NCBI GenBank assembly: GCA_000720375.1
Contig: JOAA01000031.1
Location: 1 to 64,000 of the forward strand
Direction of reading: 5' to 3'
DNA from: Rhodococcus rhodnii
GTDB lineage: Bacteria > Actinomycetota > Actinomycetes > Mycobacteriales > Pseudonocardiaceae
Length of the DNA stretch: 64,000 bases
Both the position numbers and the translations under genes were made by a program. Under the pieces are notes generated by a model. That model was not told the origin of the DNA. It saw only the letters and a program-made list of their open reading frames with translations, and did no database searches. This document shows positions 1 through 13,703 of this stretch, piece by piece (position 1 is the first letter of the stretch; each line of letters starts with the position of its first letter).

Positions 1-116
1 TCACGCGGATCCTCGATCCGCGTCAACAGCTCTCGCAGGTCAGCGGCGTGGTGCAGGTTCACCGGACCCAACGAACCCAGCACAGCGGTGATCGGAGAAG
101 ATACAACGGCAGGCAC
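1..116 (-). mobile_element. ISAs1-family transposase, N-terminal fragment cut by window edge
   Basis: Reading the minus strand from GTG at 116 gives an N-terminus beginning VPAVVSSPITAVLG and continuing to a RELLTRIEDPR segment. This matches the conserved start of actinobacterial ISAs1-family DDE transposases (MPAVVSS..., then L...VPDPR). The frame is open to the window edge, so only 38 codons are visible and the catalytic residues lie outside. The family assignment is by recall of the motif. Whether the element is intact cannot be judged here. Confidence 0.6.
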
Positions 117-190
117 GGCTCTCCCACATGATCGTGTGACCTAGACACTCCCATGATCAACTAGAGACCGTGCCTGCACTCACGCGGGTG

Positions 191-211
191 ATCGACTTTG
201 ACGGAGCCCTG
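191..211. repeat. Candidate terminal inverted repeat of the ISAs1-like element
   Basis: About 75 bp upstream of the transposase start lies ATCGACTTTGACGGAGCCCTG. Its complement starts CAGGGCTCCGTCAAA, the kind of CAGGG-type end seen in ISAs1-like elements. The partner end is outside the window, so no inverted-repeat pairing or target duplication can be shown. Confidence 0.35.
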
Positions 212-241
212 ACCGCTCCCGGGGGGCGTCCCCTGGCCAGT

Positions 242-684
242 CTATCGCCGGGGCATGATCAACAGCGGCCGAGTGATGGCCTGTGGACAACCAGATTTGC
301 CGGTGATCCCTTCGGCTCGAAACGCGCCTGCGGCAGCACAAAGAGGGGTTCCCTCCGGTATGGCCTGGACTCCGCCCAAGCCGTTAGGCAGGCCGTACCG
401 GAAGGGGGACGCACGCGCCCCAGCATGGAGGAAACGGGCCCTCTGTCCGCTTTGGGTGGCCTCCTTGCCATCTTTCAGCCACCCGGAACCCGAGCTGAAC
501 GCCCGGGCAAGGCCGCCTGCACACGCCACCCGGGTTCCAGGTGACGCTCGAAACCCAGGTGCGGAAAGACGCGGCAGGGAGGCCACCAAGAGGGCCGCTC
601 TCCCTTCCGGCCTGCCCGATGGGAACCATGGGCGTCAAGGGGTCCGTTTGGCTGTCGCTCGGGGCTGGTTGCGTTGGCGGATCA
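242..684. other. Intergenic stretch without a supported gene
   Basis: Several overlapping open frames exist on both strands, as expected at this GC content. None has a recognisable domain, a convincing ribosome binding site or actinomycete-like codon bias. I see no gene here. The stretch separates the IS end from the repeat cluster that follows. Confidence 0.5.
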
Positions 685-857
685 CCGCCGCCAAAGAGCG
701 CCCACGGCACCTCCACGCGGCCAAAACGTGCATCCCGCACACGCTGCGTACGCAGCACGGCGCGCCCAGGCGGCGAAAACGCGCCTGCGGCAACCTCGAG
801 GCCGCCAAAGCGCCCCACGGCGCCCCCTCCGCCGCGAAAACGCACCTCCAGCACTCC
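685..857. repeat. Degenerate ~30-bp tandem repeat array
   Basis: A core of the form GCCGC(C/G)AAA(A/G)CGC recurs near 687, 717, 770, 800 and 830, that is at about 30-bp steps with one degenerate unit around 747. Each core is followed by a C-rich segment ending in CAC or CGG. No coding explanation fits. The last unit ends CACCTCCAGCAC, which resembles the dispersed GTGTCCACC...GCAC repeat that follows. Confidence 0.5.
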
Positions 858-874
858 TAAGCCGGGAATTTCAC

Positions 875-918
875 GATGTCGGAGTGGTGGACACGTGGTG
901 TCGGAATGGTGGACACAT
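875..918. repeat. Dispersed GTGGACAC repeat, cluster A (two units)
   Basis: Two consecutive units, GATGTCGGAGTGGTGGACACG and GTGTCGGAATGGTGGACACA, match units seen near 50.8-51.1 kb and 56.6 kb. The preceding GGGAATTTC is also repeated beside the 51-kb units. The unit therefore looks like GGGAATTTC plus a ~20-nt core. Function unknown. Confidence 0.6.
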
Positions 919-1000
919 CAGCGGGGTGACGAGTGCATCCGTCGCCCCCGCGTAAGAATCCCAATGAATCGGTGGCGTAGGAATTGATCCTCGGGTATTC

Positions 1001-1585
1001 GTGGACCTTGTGCACCTCACTGTCTGTTGGGACCGTGCCGGTGACGAGCTGATCGGTGTCTTCAGCCCGCACGCGGTGGCATGGCTGCGCAGGCAAATGG
1101 CTGGATATAGCGAGTTGCTCGAGTGGCGGTATACCAAATACGCGAGTGATGACCCGACCGCTGAGGCAATCGGCTTACCACTGGCCACTCAGCCTGCCGA
1201 ATATCCGCCATTGGTCGCGGCATTGCGGGAGATCATTCCGGACGAGGAGCCCGAGCCGATCCGGCTGTGGTGGGAGCCGGATGTCGTGCGCTGGCTCTAC
1301 GCCGGAACCCAGGTCGTGCTGGACTCGCTGCCGGAGACCGGCGGCGTCGTTGTCCTGCGGGAACGGCACGAGATCGAGGCGTGGCAGGCTGCCGTTCCGA
1401 ACATGCGTGTCGTTTTCGGCGTCGCCGCCGGTGTCATGCCGGTGCCCGCGGGTACGGAGTCGCATCGGCACACCATGCCCAAGGCGGTTCCCGGTCGTTT
1501 CGAGCACGATCGTGATCTGACCGTGTGGCTGCGAAGGGTGGTCGACGCGCTCACGGAAATCGCTGAACCTGCGGCAACTTCGTAA
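1001..1585 (+). CDS. Hypothetical protein, 194 aa
   Basis: I do not recognise this protein. It is soluble in appearance, rich in Trp and acidic residues, with no signal peptide or membrane segment. The GTG start at 1001 gives the first residues MDLVHLTVCWDRAG; no strong Shine-Dalgarno is visible, so a nearby downstream start is possible. The C-terminal helix contains LTVWLRRVVDALTEIA. It is monocistronic, lying between the repeat-rich region and another hypothetical gene. Confidence 0.65.
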   Translation: MDLVHLTVCWDRAGDELIGVFSPHAVAWLRRQMAGYSELLEWRYTKYASDDPTAEAIGLPLATQPAEYPPLVAALREIIPDEEPEPIRLWWEPDVVRWLYAGTQVVLDSLPETGGVVVLRERHEIEAWQAAVPNMRVVFGVAAGVMPVPAGTESHRHTMPKAVPGRFEHDRDLTVWLRRVVDALTEIAEPAATS

Positions 1586-1594
1586 GTGGATTGA

Positions 1595-1608
1595 ACTTTT
1601 TCAAAAGT
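1595..1608. promoter_or_regulatory. AT-rich perfect palindrome in intergenic region
   Basis: ACTTTT-tc-AAAAGT is a perfect 6-bp inverted repeat just after the 194-aa gene, unusually AT-rich for this genome. It could be an operator for the downstream gene, which lies 160 bp away, or a minor terminator. No regulator is identified. Confidence 0.3.
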
Positions 1609-1770
1609 GGGTATGCAGAACATCGGGTAAGGGCGCAGGTCGTAGCGACGGGAAACCGTTTCTGTCGTACGGCCGTTATGTAAAACCGGGCAAGGACAAA
1701 ACACGGTCGAGTGAACCGCGGGCGCGAAGGCCGGTGAACAGGCGCAACGGACGGTAGTCTCCCGCGCACA

Positions 1771-2319
1771 ATGAAGATAGCCCTGCCTTCGCACCGCGGC
1801 ACTCTCGTCGCGGTGGCCGGTGCGACGAGCCCGGCCAAGACGGAGATCGTCGACGCGCTGGCCAAGCATCTGGGCCCGGCCACGCTGACCATCGGCACCC
1901 GGTCCCAGCCGGATCCCGAGACGTCGATCGACGCGCTGGCGAAGGTCGACGGCCGCGCCGCGGAGGACGCGATCACGATCGTGCGCATGGCCGAGTCGGC
2001 CGCCGTGCGGGCGAGCAATCTGGTGATCACCGCGCGCCCCGTGCTCGACGAGCTCGCCCGCTACCGGGCCGCCCGCAAGATCCGGCACGAATATGTCCAG
2101 CACCATGTCATGCGCCGAGTGGAGGACACGGTCGCCTGGGAGGCCGCCGACTACGACTTTGTAGTGTGGTCTCGGTCACCTTTTCCGTCTCCCGGCGTCC
2201 GCGCTTTCGAGGCCGCACTCAGCGAAGTGCTCAAGGATCTGTGCGTGCCGTATCACTCGCTGTGTCCACCCTTGATCAACGAAACGGTCGAACGCCTGGT
2301 AGCCTCTATCGCCCGCTAG
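1771..2319 (+). CDS. Hypothetical protein with degenerate P-loop-like N-terminus, 182 aa
   Basis: The N-terminus reads VAVAGATSPAKTEIVDAL. It has the strand-loop-helix look of a nucleotide-binding P-loop (as in NadR- or AAA-like small kinases) but lacks the GxxxxGK(S/T) signature. The rest is mixed alpha/beta, with ITARPVLDELARYRAA resembling the helix after a Walker B region. A TAGTCT -10-like box at 1755-1760 ends 10 nt before the ATG, so the message may be leaderless. The gene sits directly upstream of rpoB. Function unknown. Confidence 0.7.
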   Translation: MKIALPSHRGTLVAVAGATSPAKTEIVDALAKHLGPATLTIGTRSQPDPETSIDALAKVDGRAAEDAITIVRMAESAAVRASNLVITARPVLDELARYRAARKIRHEYVQHHVMRRVEDTVAWEAADYDFVVWSRSPFPSPGVRAFEAALSEVLKDLCVPYHSLCPPLINETVERLVASIAR

Positions 2320-2437
2320 CTGGTCCAACAGGCTTGGATTTGCTGGTCCACGTGGGTGAACACCGCGTGGCCCCTTGACTGGAGAACCGGTCAGGGTCAC
2401 GCTGTTGTCGTGAGCGGGGGGCCCGTTCTGTGGCCCC

Positions 2438-2466
2438 TGGACAGTCGCCGCTTGTTTGGCTAGACT
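2438..2466 (+). promoter_or_regulatory. Candidate rpoB promoter P1
   Basis: TGGACA (2438-2443), a 17-bp spacer and TAGACT (2461-2466) form a good housekeeping-sigma promoter about 140 bp before the rpoB start. A long rpoBC leader is usual in actinomycetes. Confidence 0.55.
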
Positions 2467-2534
2467 GCGTCTTTGCTCTGCCCACTTTCCGTGCGCCCTT
2501 ACCCGAGAGCTAGGATGCTGGGCATCAAGCACCC

Positions 2535-2564
2535 TTGACAGTCGCGTTAGTTGCCTGCTAGCGC
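2535..2564 (+). promoter_or_regulatory. Candidate rpoB promoter P2
   Basis: A perfect TTGACA (2535-2540) is followed 15-18 bp later by the weak -10 region GCTAGCGC, about 40 bp before the rpoB start. Two tandem promoters would fit rpoBC in this order; only the -35 is strong. Confidence 0.4.
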
Positions 2565-2602
2565 GGCCGCTCAACCGCTCATAGTCCCTGGAAGGACGCA
2601 TC

Positions 2603-6088
<3,486 letters not shown>

Positions 6089-6094
6089 CCTCGC

Positions 6095-6125
6095 CGAGGT
6101 GAGGGTCGCCAAGGCCCTCACCTCG
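6095..6125. promoter_or_regulatory. rpoB-rpoC intergenic hairpin
   Basis: CGAGGTGAGGG and CCCTCACCTCG form an 11-bp perfect stem with a 9-nt loop and no following U-tract. It may stabilise the rpoB transcript end or partly attenuate transcription. It is not a canonical terminator. Confidence 0.5.
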
Positions 6126-6175
6126 CCTGATCCCCCCGAACATGCTGTCTTCAACCAAAGGGGAGAAGAACCGAC

Positions 6176-10075
<3,900 letters not shown>

Positions 10076-10089
10076 AGCAGTAGCTGAGT

Positions 10090-10127
10090 GAGAAGGTCCC
10101 CGGTGCACTCGCACCGGGGACCTTCTC
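10090..10127 (+). terminator. rpoC terminator
   Basis: A 17-bp perfect stem (GAGAAGGTCCCCGGTGC paired with its complement) with the loop ACTC begins 15 bp after the rpoC stop. There is no long U-tract, as is common for actinobacterial terminators. A sequence-diverged copy with compensatory base pairs occurs at 11304-11337. Confidence 0.9.
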
Positions 10128-10247
10128 AGTTTCTGACGCCAGCTGGGCTCTCCCAGCCTGGATACAGGTGTGTCGATCCACGCCGTCAGTGTTACGGACG
10201 GTAAGATTGCATTTGACTAGCCGCCCAAGTGATGGCATTCTTCTGGA

Positions 10248-10320
10248 GCGCGAGAGCGCCTTTGCATGGTCACTCCGTTGAGTGGCCGAGGGCCATCCTG
10301 AGGATGGCCCTTTCTGTTTT
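10248..10320 (+). ncRNA. Candidate small RNA or attenuating leader upstream of NYN gene
   Basis: TTGACT (10213-10218), a 17-bp spacer and an extended -10 (TGgCATTCT) predict a transcript starting near 10248. It would contain GCGC-GAGA-GCGC (a GNRA tetraloop), CACTC-CGTT-GAGTG (10271-10284), and an intrinsic terminator with stem GGGCCATCC/GGATGGCCC (10290-10310) followed by TTTCTGTTTT. The terminator ends only 16 bp before the NYN start codon. The element is therefore either a ~73-nt small RNA or an attenuator controlling that gene. Inferred from sequence only. Confidence 0.45.
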
Positions 10321-10336
10321 CAGAGGAGCTCTCTAC

Positions 10337-11170
10337 GTGGATCGCAGCGTGATCATGGTGGACGCTGGCTACCTCTATGCCGCAGGGGGTCAGTTGTGCT
10401 GCGGCACGCGATCGAGAGCCGAAATCGTGCTGGATGCCCGTAGTTTCATCGGCACCCTTGCGAGCAGGGCGCGCCACGGTCTGGCACTCCAGGTGCTTCG
10501 CACCTACTGGTATGACGCTGCTCGTGACGGTATTCGGACAGAGGAACAGCAGACGATCGCCGAACTCAGCGATGTCAAGCTCAGACTCGGTCGTCTGAAC
10601 GGGCAGAACCAGCAAAAGGGCGTCGACGCGCTGATATACCGAGACATGATCACCCTGGCACAGCATCGGGCAGTCACGGACATCGTGTTGGTCAGTGGTG
10701 ATGAAGACCTTCATGAAGGCGTGCGGACCGTCCAGGACTACGGCGTTCGCGTTGTGCTTGTGGGAATCGAATCTGTTTCAGGTTTCAACCAGTCCCGAGA
10801 ACTGGTGTACGAGGCAGATCGATTGTGGACGCTCTCCGCCAATGACCTGAGTCGGGTATTTCACCGTCGAGGGGTCTGCGAGTCAGTTGATCGTGCTGCT
10901 GAAGGTGGAGTGTCAGCTGGTTCTGTCAGTCACCGTGCGACCCAGGCTGCGGTTGCCTTCGCAACGCAGTGGCGGGATCACGCTGACGACAACGAACTGA
11001 CGGAGTTGCTCTCCGATAGACCCCGCATTCCACGCCCGTTGGACATTGAACTGCTCACGGCCGTTGAGTCGGCGATCGGGCAGCGCCTCCGAAACAATGA
11101 GCAGCTGAAACGCAACGTTCGCGCGGCGTGGTGGGGAGTAATCGGAGGTGGTTCCCAACCCACCGCATAG
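10337..11170 (+). CDS. NYN-domain (PIN-like) putative RNase
   Basis: The N-terminal ~165 residues match the NYN/LabA-DUF88 fold: VDAGYLY with the first acidic residue, KGVDALIYRDM in the middle, then LVSGDEDLHEGVR, the SGDxD motif typical of metal-dependent NYN nucleases. The C-terminal ~110 residues are not recognised and may bind RNA or partner proteins. The GTG at 10337 is preceded by AGAGGAG at 10322-10328. A longer upstream reading would run through the terminator hairpin, so I reject it. Length is 277 aa. The gene sits between intact rpoC and a decayed copy of its tail, suggesting acquisition. Confidence 0.85.
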   Translation: MDRSVIMVDAGYLYAAGGQLCCGTRSRAEIVLDARSFIGTLASRARHGLALQVLRTYWYDAARDGIRTEEQQTIAELSDVKLRLGRLNGQNQQKGVDALIYRDMITLAQHRAVTDIVLVSGDEDLHEGVRTVQDYGVRVVLVGIESVSGFNQSRELVYEADRLWTLSANDLSRVFHRRGVCESVDRAAEGGVSAGSVSHRATQAAVAFATQWRDHADDNELTELLSDRPRIPRPLDIELLTAVESAIGQRLRNNEQLKRNVRAAWWGVIGGGSQPTA

Positions 11171-11184
11171 TCGTTGCCATCCTC

Positions 11185-11293
11185 GGGAGCCCGTGTCCGG
11201 TCGTCCGGTGCTGTTCAGCCGACTGAGGAGGCTCGGGTCGTGGCGTACGCGGTTCCGTTGGATGACTGCGACTTCGGCCGCGACTACCGCTGA
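11185..11293 (+). pseudogene. Decayed duplicate of rpoC 3' end
   Basis: Three blocks match the end of rpoC. One resembles 9712-9739 (GAGCCCG..TCCGG.CGTCCGGTGCTG). One is 36/39 identical to 9932-9970. One is 43/45 identical to 10034-10078, including the TGA stop. Segments of about 192 nt and 63 nt are missing between them, the second bounded by a GCG microhomology. The first junction breaks the frame, so this is a relic and not a gene. A cognate diverged terminator follows. Confidence 0.85.
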
Positions 11294-11303
11294 AGCTGGT
11301 TAG

Positions 11304-11337
11304 GAAGGCCCCCAGTGCACCCGCACTGGGGGCCTTC
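11304..11337 (+). terminator. Duplicate rpoC-type terminator
   Basis: GAAGGCCCCCAGTGC, loop ACCC, and the complementary arm form a 15-bp perfect stem. Against the rpoC terminator it differs at two stem positions, each with a matching change on the other arm (T-A to C-G, G-C to A-T). The hairpin has therefore been maintained during divergence. Confidence 0.85.
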
Positions 11338-11392
11338 GTCATGGACAGTGTCGGTCCTGTCCGCGACGTGAATACCCAGCTAAGGTTGGGAC

Positions 11393-11725
11393 GTGACGTT
11401 GTCAGCAGCGCAGCCGTTCCCCACGGAGCCGCCCGGCACCACGCCGCGCGCGATCCGTGCGGCACTGTTGCCTGAGGAGGCCGCTGACTTCGACCGCGAC
11501 TACCGCGCCGCGCTGCGGACCGCTGCCGAGACGCTGAGCTTGGACGAACTGCACGCCACGCTCACGCACTGGCACCGCGTCGCACGGATGACGCAGGCCG
11601 ACCCGGACGCACATCGCCGTATGCTCCAACGCGCCGAGGAGAGGTTGCGGACCGGCGAGGAGCCGGCTGATGCCGTTTCAGCTGATGAGGTGAAGGCATT
11701 GATCCGGGAGCGGCTGGGTCTGTAG
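11393..11725 (+). CDS. DUF6247-like protein, candidate antitoxin
   Basis: This 110-aa protein has the segments RAIRAALLPEEAADFDRDYRA and LHATLTHWHRVARMTQADP and an acidic C-terminus (DEVKALIRERLGL). I recognise these from actinobacterial DUF6247 proteins, which commonly precede a short RelE/ParE-like partner. The GTG start lies 7 nt after a TAAGGT -10-like box, so the transcript may be leaderless. An inverted repeat GGACAG-N8-CTGTCC at 11343-11362 could be an operator. Its stop codon directly abuts the start of the next gene. Confidence 0.7.
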   Translation: MTLSAAQPFPTEPPGTTPRAIRAALLPEEAADFDRDYRAALRTAAETLSLDELHATLTHWHRVARMTQADPDAHRRMLQRAEERLRTGEEPADAVSADEVKALIRERLGL

Positions 11726-11989
11726 GTGTACCGCATCGTCACCGACGGCGAGGTGGCCAAGGAGATTGCCGCGCTGCCCGATGTCGCTCTCGTGCCATAT
11801 GCCCAGGTGTTGGGCGTCGTTGAGCTGGCGCCTTGGAACGGCGAGCCGTACTACCTGGCCAAGCCGGACAGTCCGATGCGGCAGTGGGTGTTCGGACCGA
11901 CTGGCGAAGGCGTTGTCGTGTATTTGATTCTCGAAGACCAGCGTCGGGTCGATGTGCTGCGCGTGGTTTGGCTGTCAGTCGGGACGTAG
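11726..11989 (+). CDS. Small protein, candidate RelE/ParE-like toxin of a TA pair
   Basis: The 87-aa protein begins at GTG immediately after the preceding stop. It has the beta-rich pattern of RelE-superfamily toxins, with a C-terminal VVVYLILEDQRRVDVLRVVWL strand pair. No catalytic residues can be assigned with certainty. Context (zero-gap pairing with a DUF6247 gene) is the main argument. The 3' end overlaps the convergent HTH gene by 15 bp. Confidence 0.6.
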   Translation: MYRIVTDGEVAKEIAALPDVALVPYAQVLGVVELAPWNGEPYYLAKPDSPMRQWVFGPTGEGVVVYLILEDQRRVDVLRVVWLSVGT

Positions 11990-12307
11990 TGCGGTGAGCA
12001 GCTTCTGCAAAGCCGATTGCGCGGTGGCCGAGCTGAACGGGCCGACCGCCACGATCGCGGTGACCAGTGCCGAAGCCTCGCCCGGTGTGAGCTGGATCGG
12101 CGGCAGCAGGGACCGGGCGTCGATCGTGTAGCCGCCGCCGGGTCCGGTGCGAATGCCCAGCGGGAGACCTGCCGCACGGAGCCTGGCCACGTCCCGTTCG
12201 ATTGTCCGAGTGCTCACGCCGAGGTCTTCGGCAAGCGTTTGCGCGCTGGTCACGCGGGGTGCGCGGGCGCGGAGTTGTTCGATCAGGGCGTGCTGCCGTT
12301 CGACCAT
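11975..12307 (-). CDS. HTH transcriptional regulator, short YafY/DeoR-type
   Basis: The N-terminal winged HTH is clear: VTSAQTLAEDLGVSTRTIERDVARLRAAGLPL, shown here by the short core STRTIERDVARLRAAG, followed by the wing GPGGGYTID. The 110-aa protein ends where a WYL or ligand domain would begin, so it is a short form. ATG at 12307 gives a start just before the domain. It is divergent from the DinB-like gene with 66 bp between starts and probably regulates it, a frequent pairing. Confidence 0.8.
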   Translation of the reverse strand: MVERQHALIEQLRARAPRVTSAQTLAEDLGVSTRTIERDVARLRAAGLPLGIRTGPGGGYTIDARSLLPPIQLTPGEASALVTAIVAVGPFSSATAQSALQKLLTALRPD

Positions 12308-12373
12308 CGGTTCCACCACGACCTCCAATCGCCGACACCGGCCTGTCGGTGACCTCACGCTAGCGTCGATCGC

Positions 12374-12889
12374 ATGAACTGGCGTGATCAGCTGCTCAGC
12401 CAACTCGAGTTCTACTGGGACACCAGCTTGTGGCCGCGGATCCAGGGCCTCACCGACGAGGAGTACTTCTGGGAACCCGTCGAGAACACGTGGAGTATCC
12501 GCGAACAACCGGACGGTTCCTTCATGGCCGACTGGCAGTTCCCCGAGCCGGTTCCGCCGCCGGTGACCACGATCGCCTGGCGGCTGGCCCATATCGCGAT
12601 CGGGTGTTTCGGGCTACGGGCCAGCGCTCATTTCGGCGACGGGTCGCTGACGTTGGAATCCGCGCCATGGCCAGGAAACGCGGAAACAGCACTGGCCCTG
12701 CTGCAGGACACTTATGAAGCGTGGCATGACGGCGTGAAAACCGTCGATCTGGAGGCCCCGGTGGGCAAAGCCGAGGGGCCTTGGGCCGAGCATCCGTACG
12801 CCGCGCTGGTTCTGCACATCACTCGCGAGGTTTGCCATCACGGCGGCGAAATCGGTGTCCTACGCGATCTTTACCGTGCCCGCTTCTGA
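12374..12889 (+). CDS. DinB-family protein
   Basis: This 171-aa four-helix-bundle protein has the DinB/DUF664 pattern. It begins with LLSQLEFYWDTSLWPRIQGL, H73 is in WRLAHIAIG, and a C-terminal HH(155-156)GGEIGVLRDLY gives the likely metal ligands. Members include mycothiol- or bacillithiol-dependent transferases and uncharacterised enzymes; the substrate cannot be read from sequence. ATG at 12374 fits the first helix. It is divergent to an HTH regulator gene. Confidence 0.85.
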   Translation: MNWRDQLLSQLEFYWDTSLWPRIQGLTDEEYFWEPVENTWSIREQPDGSFMADWQFPEPVPPPVTTIAWRLAHIAIGCFGLRASAHFGDGSLTLESAPWPGNAETALALLQDTYEAWHDGVKTVDLEAPVGKAEGPWAEHPYAALVLHITREVCHHGGEIGVLRDLYRARF

Positions 12890-12893
12890 TCAC

Positions 12894-12930
12894 CCGACAG
12901 TGTTCTACGAGATGTAGTACAATCGTGTTC
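12894..12930 (+). promoter_or_regulatory. Promoter and operator of vapBC-like pair, probably leaderless
   Basis: CCGACA (12894-12899), an 18-bp spacer and TACAAT (12918-12923) place the start of transcription at about 12930-12931, the GTG of the antitoxin. CTAC-N5-GTAG (12904-12916) lies between the boxes and is a likely autoregulatory operator. Confidence 0.55.
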
Positions 12931-13203
12931 GTGGACCAGATTCCGATCAGGACGCTCAACCAGGACACCGCGACTGTCCTTGAGCGGGTGGCGAACGGTG
13001 AGACCGTCGAGATCACCAACCGTGGCAAGCCTGTTGCCAGGCTCGTGCCGGTCAGCAGCGGGGAACTCGATGACCTGGTGGAGATGGGCTGGGCGAAGGC
13101 GCCGACGCTGCCACGCCCGTTCGTCGTGCCCGCCGGCTCGATCGATCACGAGAAAAGCGCTACCAACGCCCTCATCGCGATGCGCGAAGAGGAACGCTGG
13201 TGA
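12931..13203 (+). CDS. Phd/YefM-type antitoxin
   Basis: The protein has the Phd/YefM dimerisation and DNA-binding N-terminus: IPIRTLNQDTATVLERVANG, then VEITNRGKPVARLVPV. A disordered toxin-binding C-terminus follows. GTG at 12931 (90 aa) or the in-frame GTG at 12925 could be used; the promoter position favours 12931. Its stop overlaps the toxin start by 4 bp (GTGA), indicating coupled translation. It would neutralise the PIN toxin and repress the operon. Confidence 0.88.
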   Translation: MDQIPIRTLNQDTATVLERVANGETVEITNRGKPVARLVPVSSGELDDLVEMGWAKAPTLPRPFVVPAGSIDHEKSATNALIAMREEERW

Positions 13204-13604
13204 TCTACCTCGACAGCTGCGCGATCATCAAACTGATCGCGCAGGAGCCCGAGTCGGGTGCGCTCGCTGACTGGATCGAAGACCACGCCCGCGCGGATCT
13301 GGTTACATCCATGCTGTCGGAGGTCGAAGTGCCACGTGCGTTGCGGCGCGGCCATCCGCAGCTTCTGGGTGCGGTTACCGGCGTGCTGAAGCGGTTGTAC
13401 CGGATTGAAATCAACGATGAAGTTCGCGCCACTGCGGCCGCTTACCTCGAGCCGAATTTGCGGTCCCTCGATGCCATCCACCTCGCTACGGCCGACGCTG
13501 TCGCGGCTCTTGGCAAGAACGTCGAAGCGTTCGTCACCTATGACAAGCGGTTGGCTGAGGCTGCCGCCAGGTCCGGGCATACCGTCGTCGCGCCGGGCGA
13601 GTAG
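13200..13604 (+). CDS. VapC-type PIN-domain ribonuclease toxin
   Basis: This 134-aa PIN-domain protein has all the acidic positions expected for the Mg-dependent site: D5 in YLDSCA, E41/E43 in SEVEV, D91 in LDAIHLATA and D115 in TYDKRL. VapC toxins cleave tRNA or rRNA; the target is not predictable. It starts at GTG 13200 inside the antitoxin stop. An intrinsic terminator overlaps its 3' end. Confidence 0.92.
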   Translation: MIYLDSCAIIKLIAQEPESGALADWIEDHARADLVTSMLSEVEVPRALRRGHPQLLGAVTGVLKRLYRIEINDEVRATAAAYLEPNLRSLDAIHLATADAVAALGKNVEAFVTYDKRLAEAAARSGHTVVAPGE

Positions 13605-13623
13605 CGGTCTGTCCCGGCTTTTT
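13592..13623 (+). terminator. Intrinsic terminator of the TA operon
   Basis: GCCGGG ... CCCGGC with a 15-nt loop is followed by TTTTT. It overlaps the toxin stop codon. Confidence 0.65.
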
Positions 13624-13703
13624 CGTCGACTGATCCCTGCATGACCTGTGAGATTGCCGTGCGCCTATAGATTCATCCACTGTTCACTCGATATGCCTGG
13701 ACT

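Noticed and set aside
685..857. CRISPR array
   Set aside because: Units are degenerate, spacers are not distinct from repeats, and no cas genes are near.
170..987. Several long overlapping open frames on both strands upstream of the first gene
   Set aside because: They overlap each other in nearly all frames, have no recognisable domain or ribosome binding site, and run through the tandem repeats. This is typical of spurious frames in GC-rich DNA.
10128..10330. tRNA or known riboswitch in the rpoC-NYN gap
   Set aside because: No cloverleaf, no T-loop consensus and no match to a riboswitch core that I recognise. Only simple hairpins and a terminator are visible.
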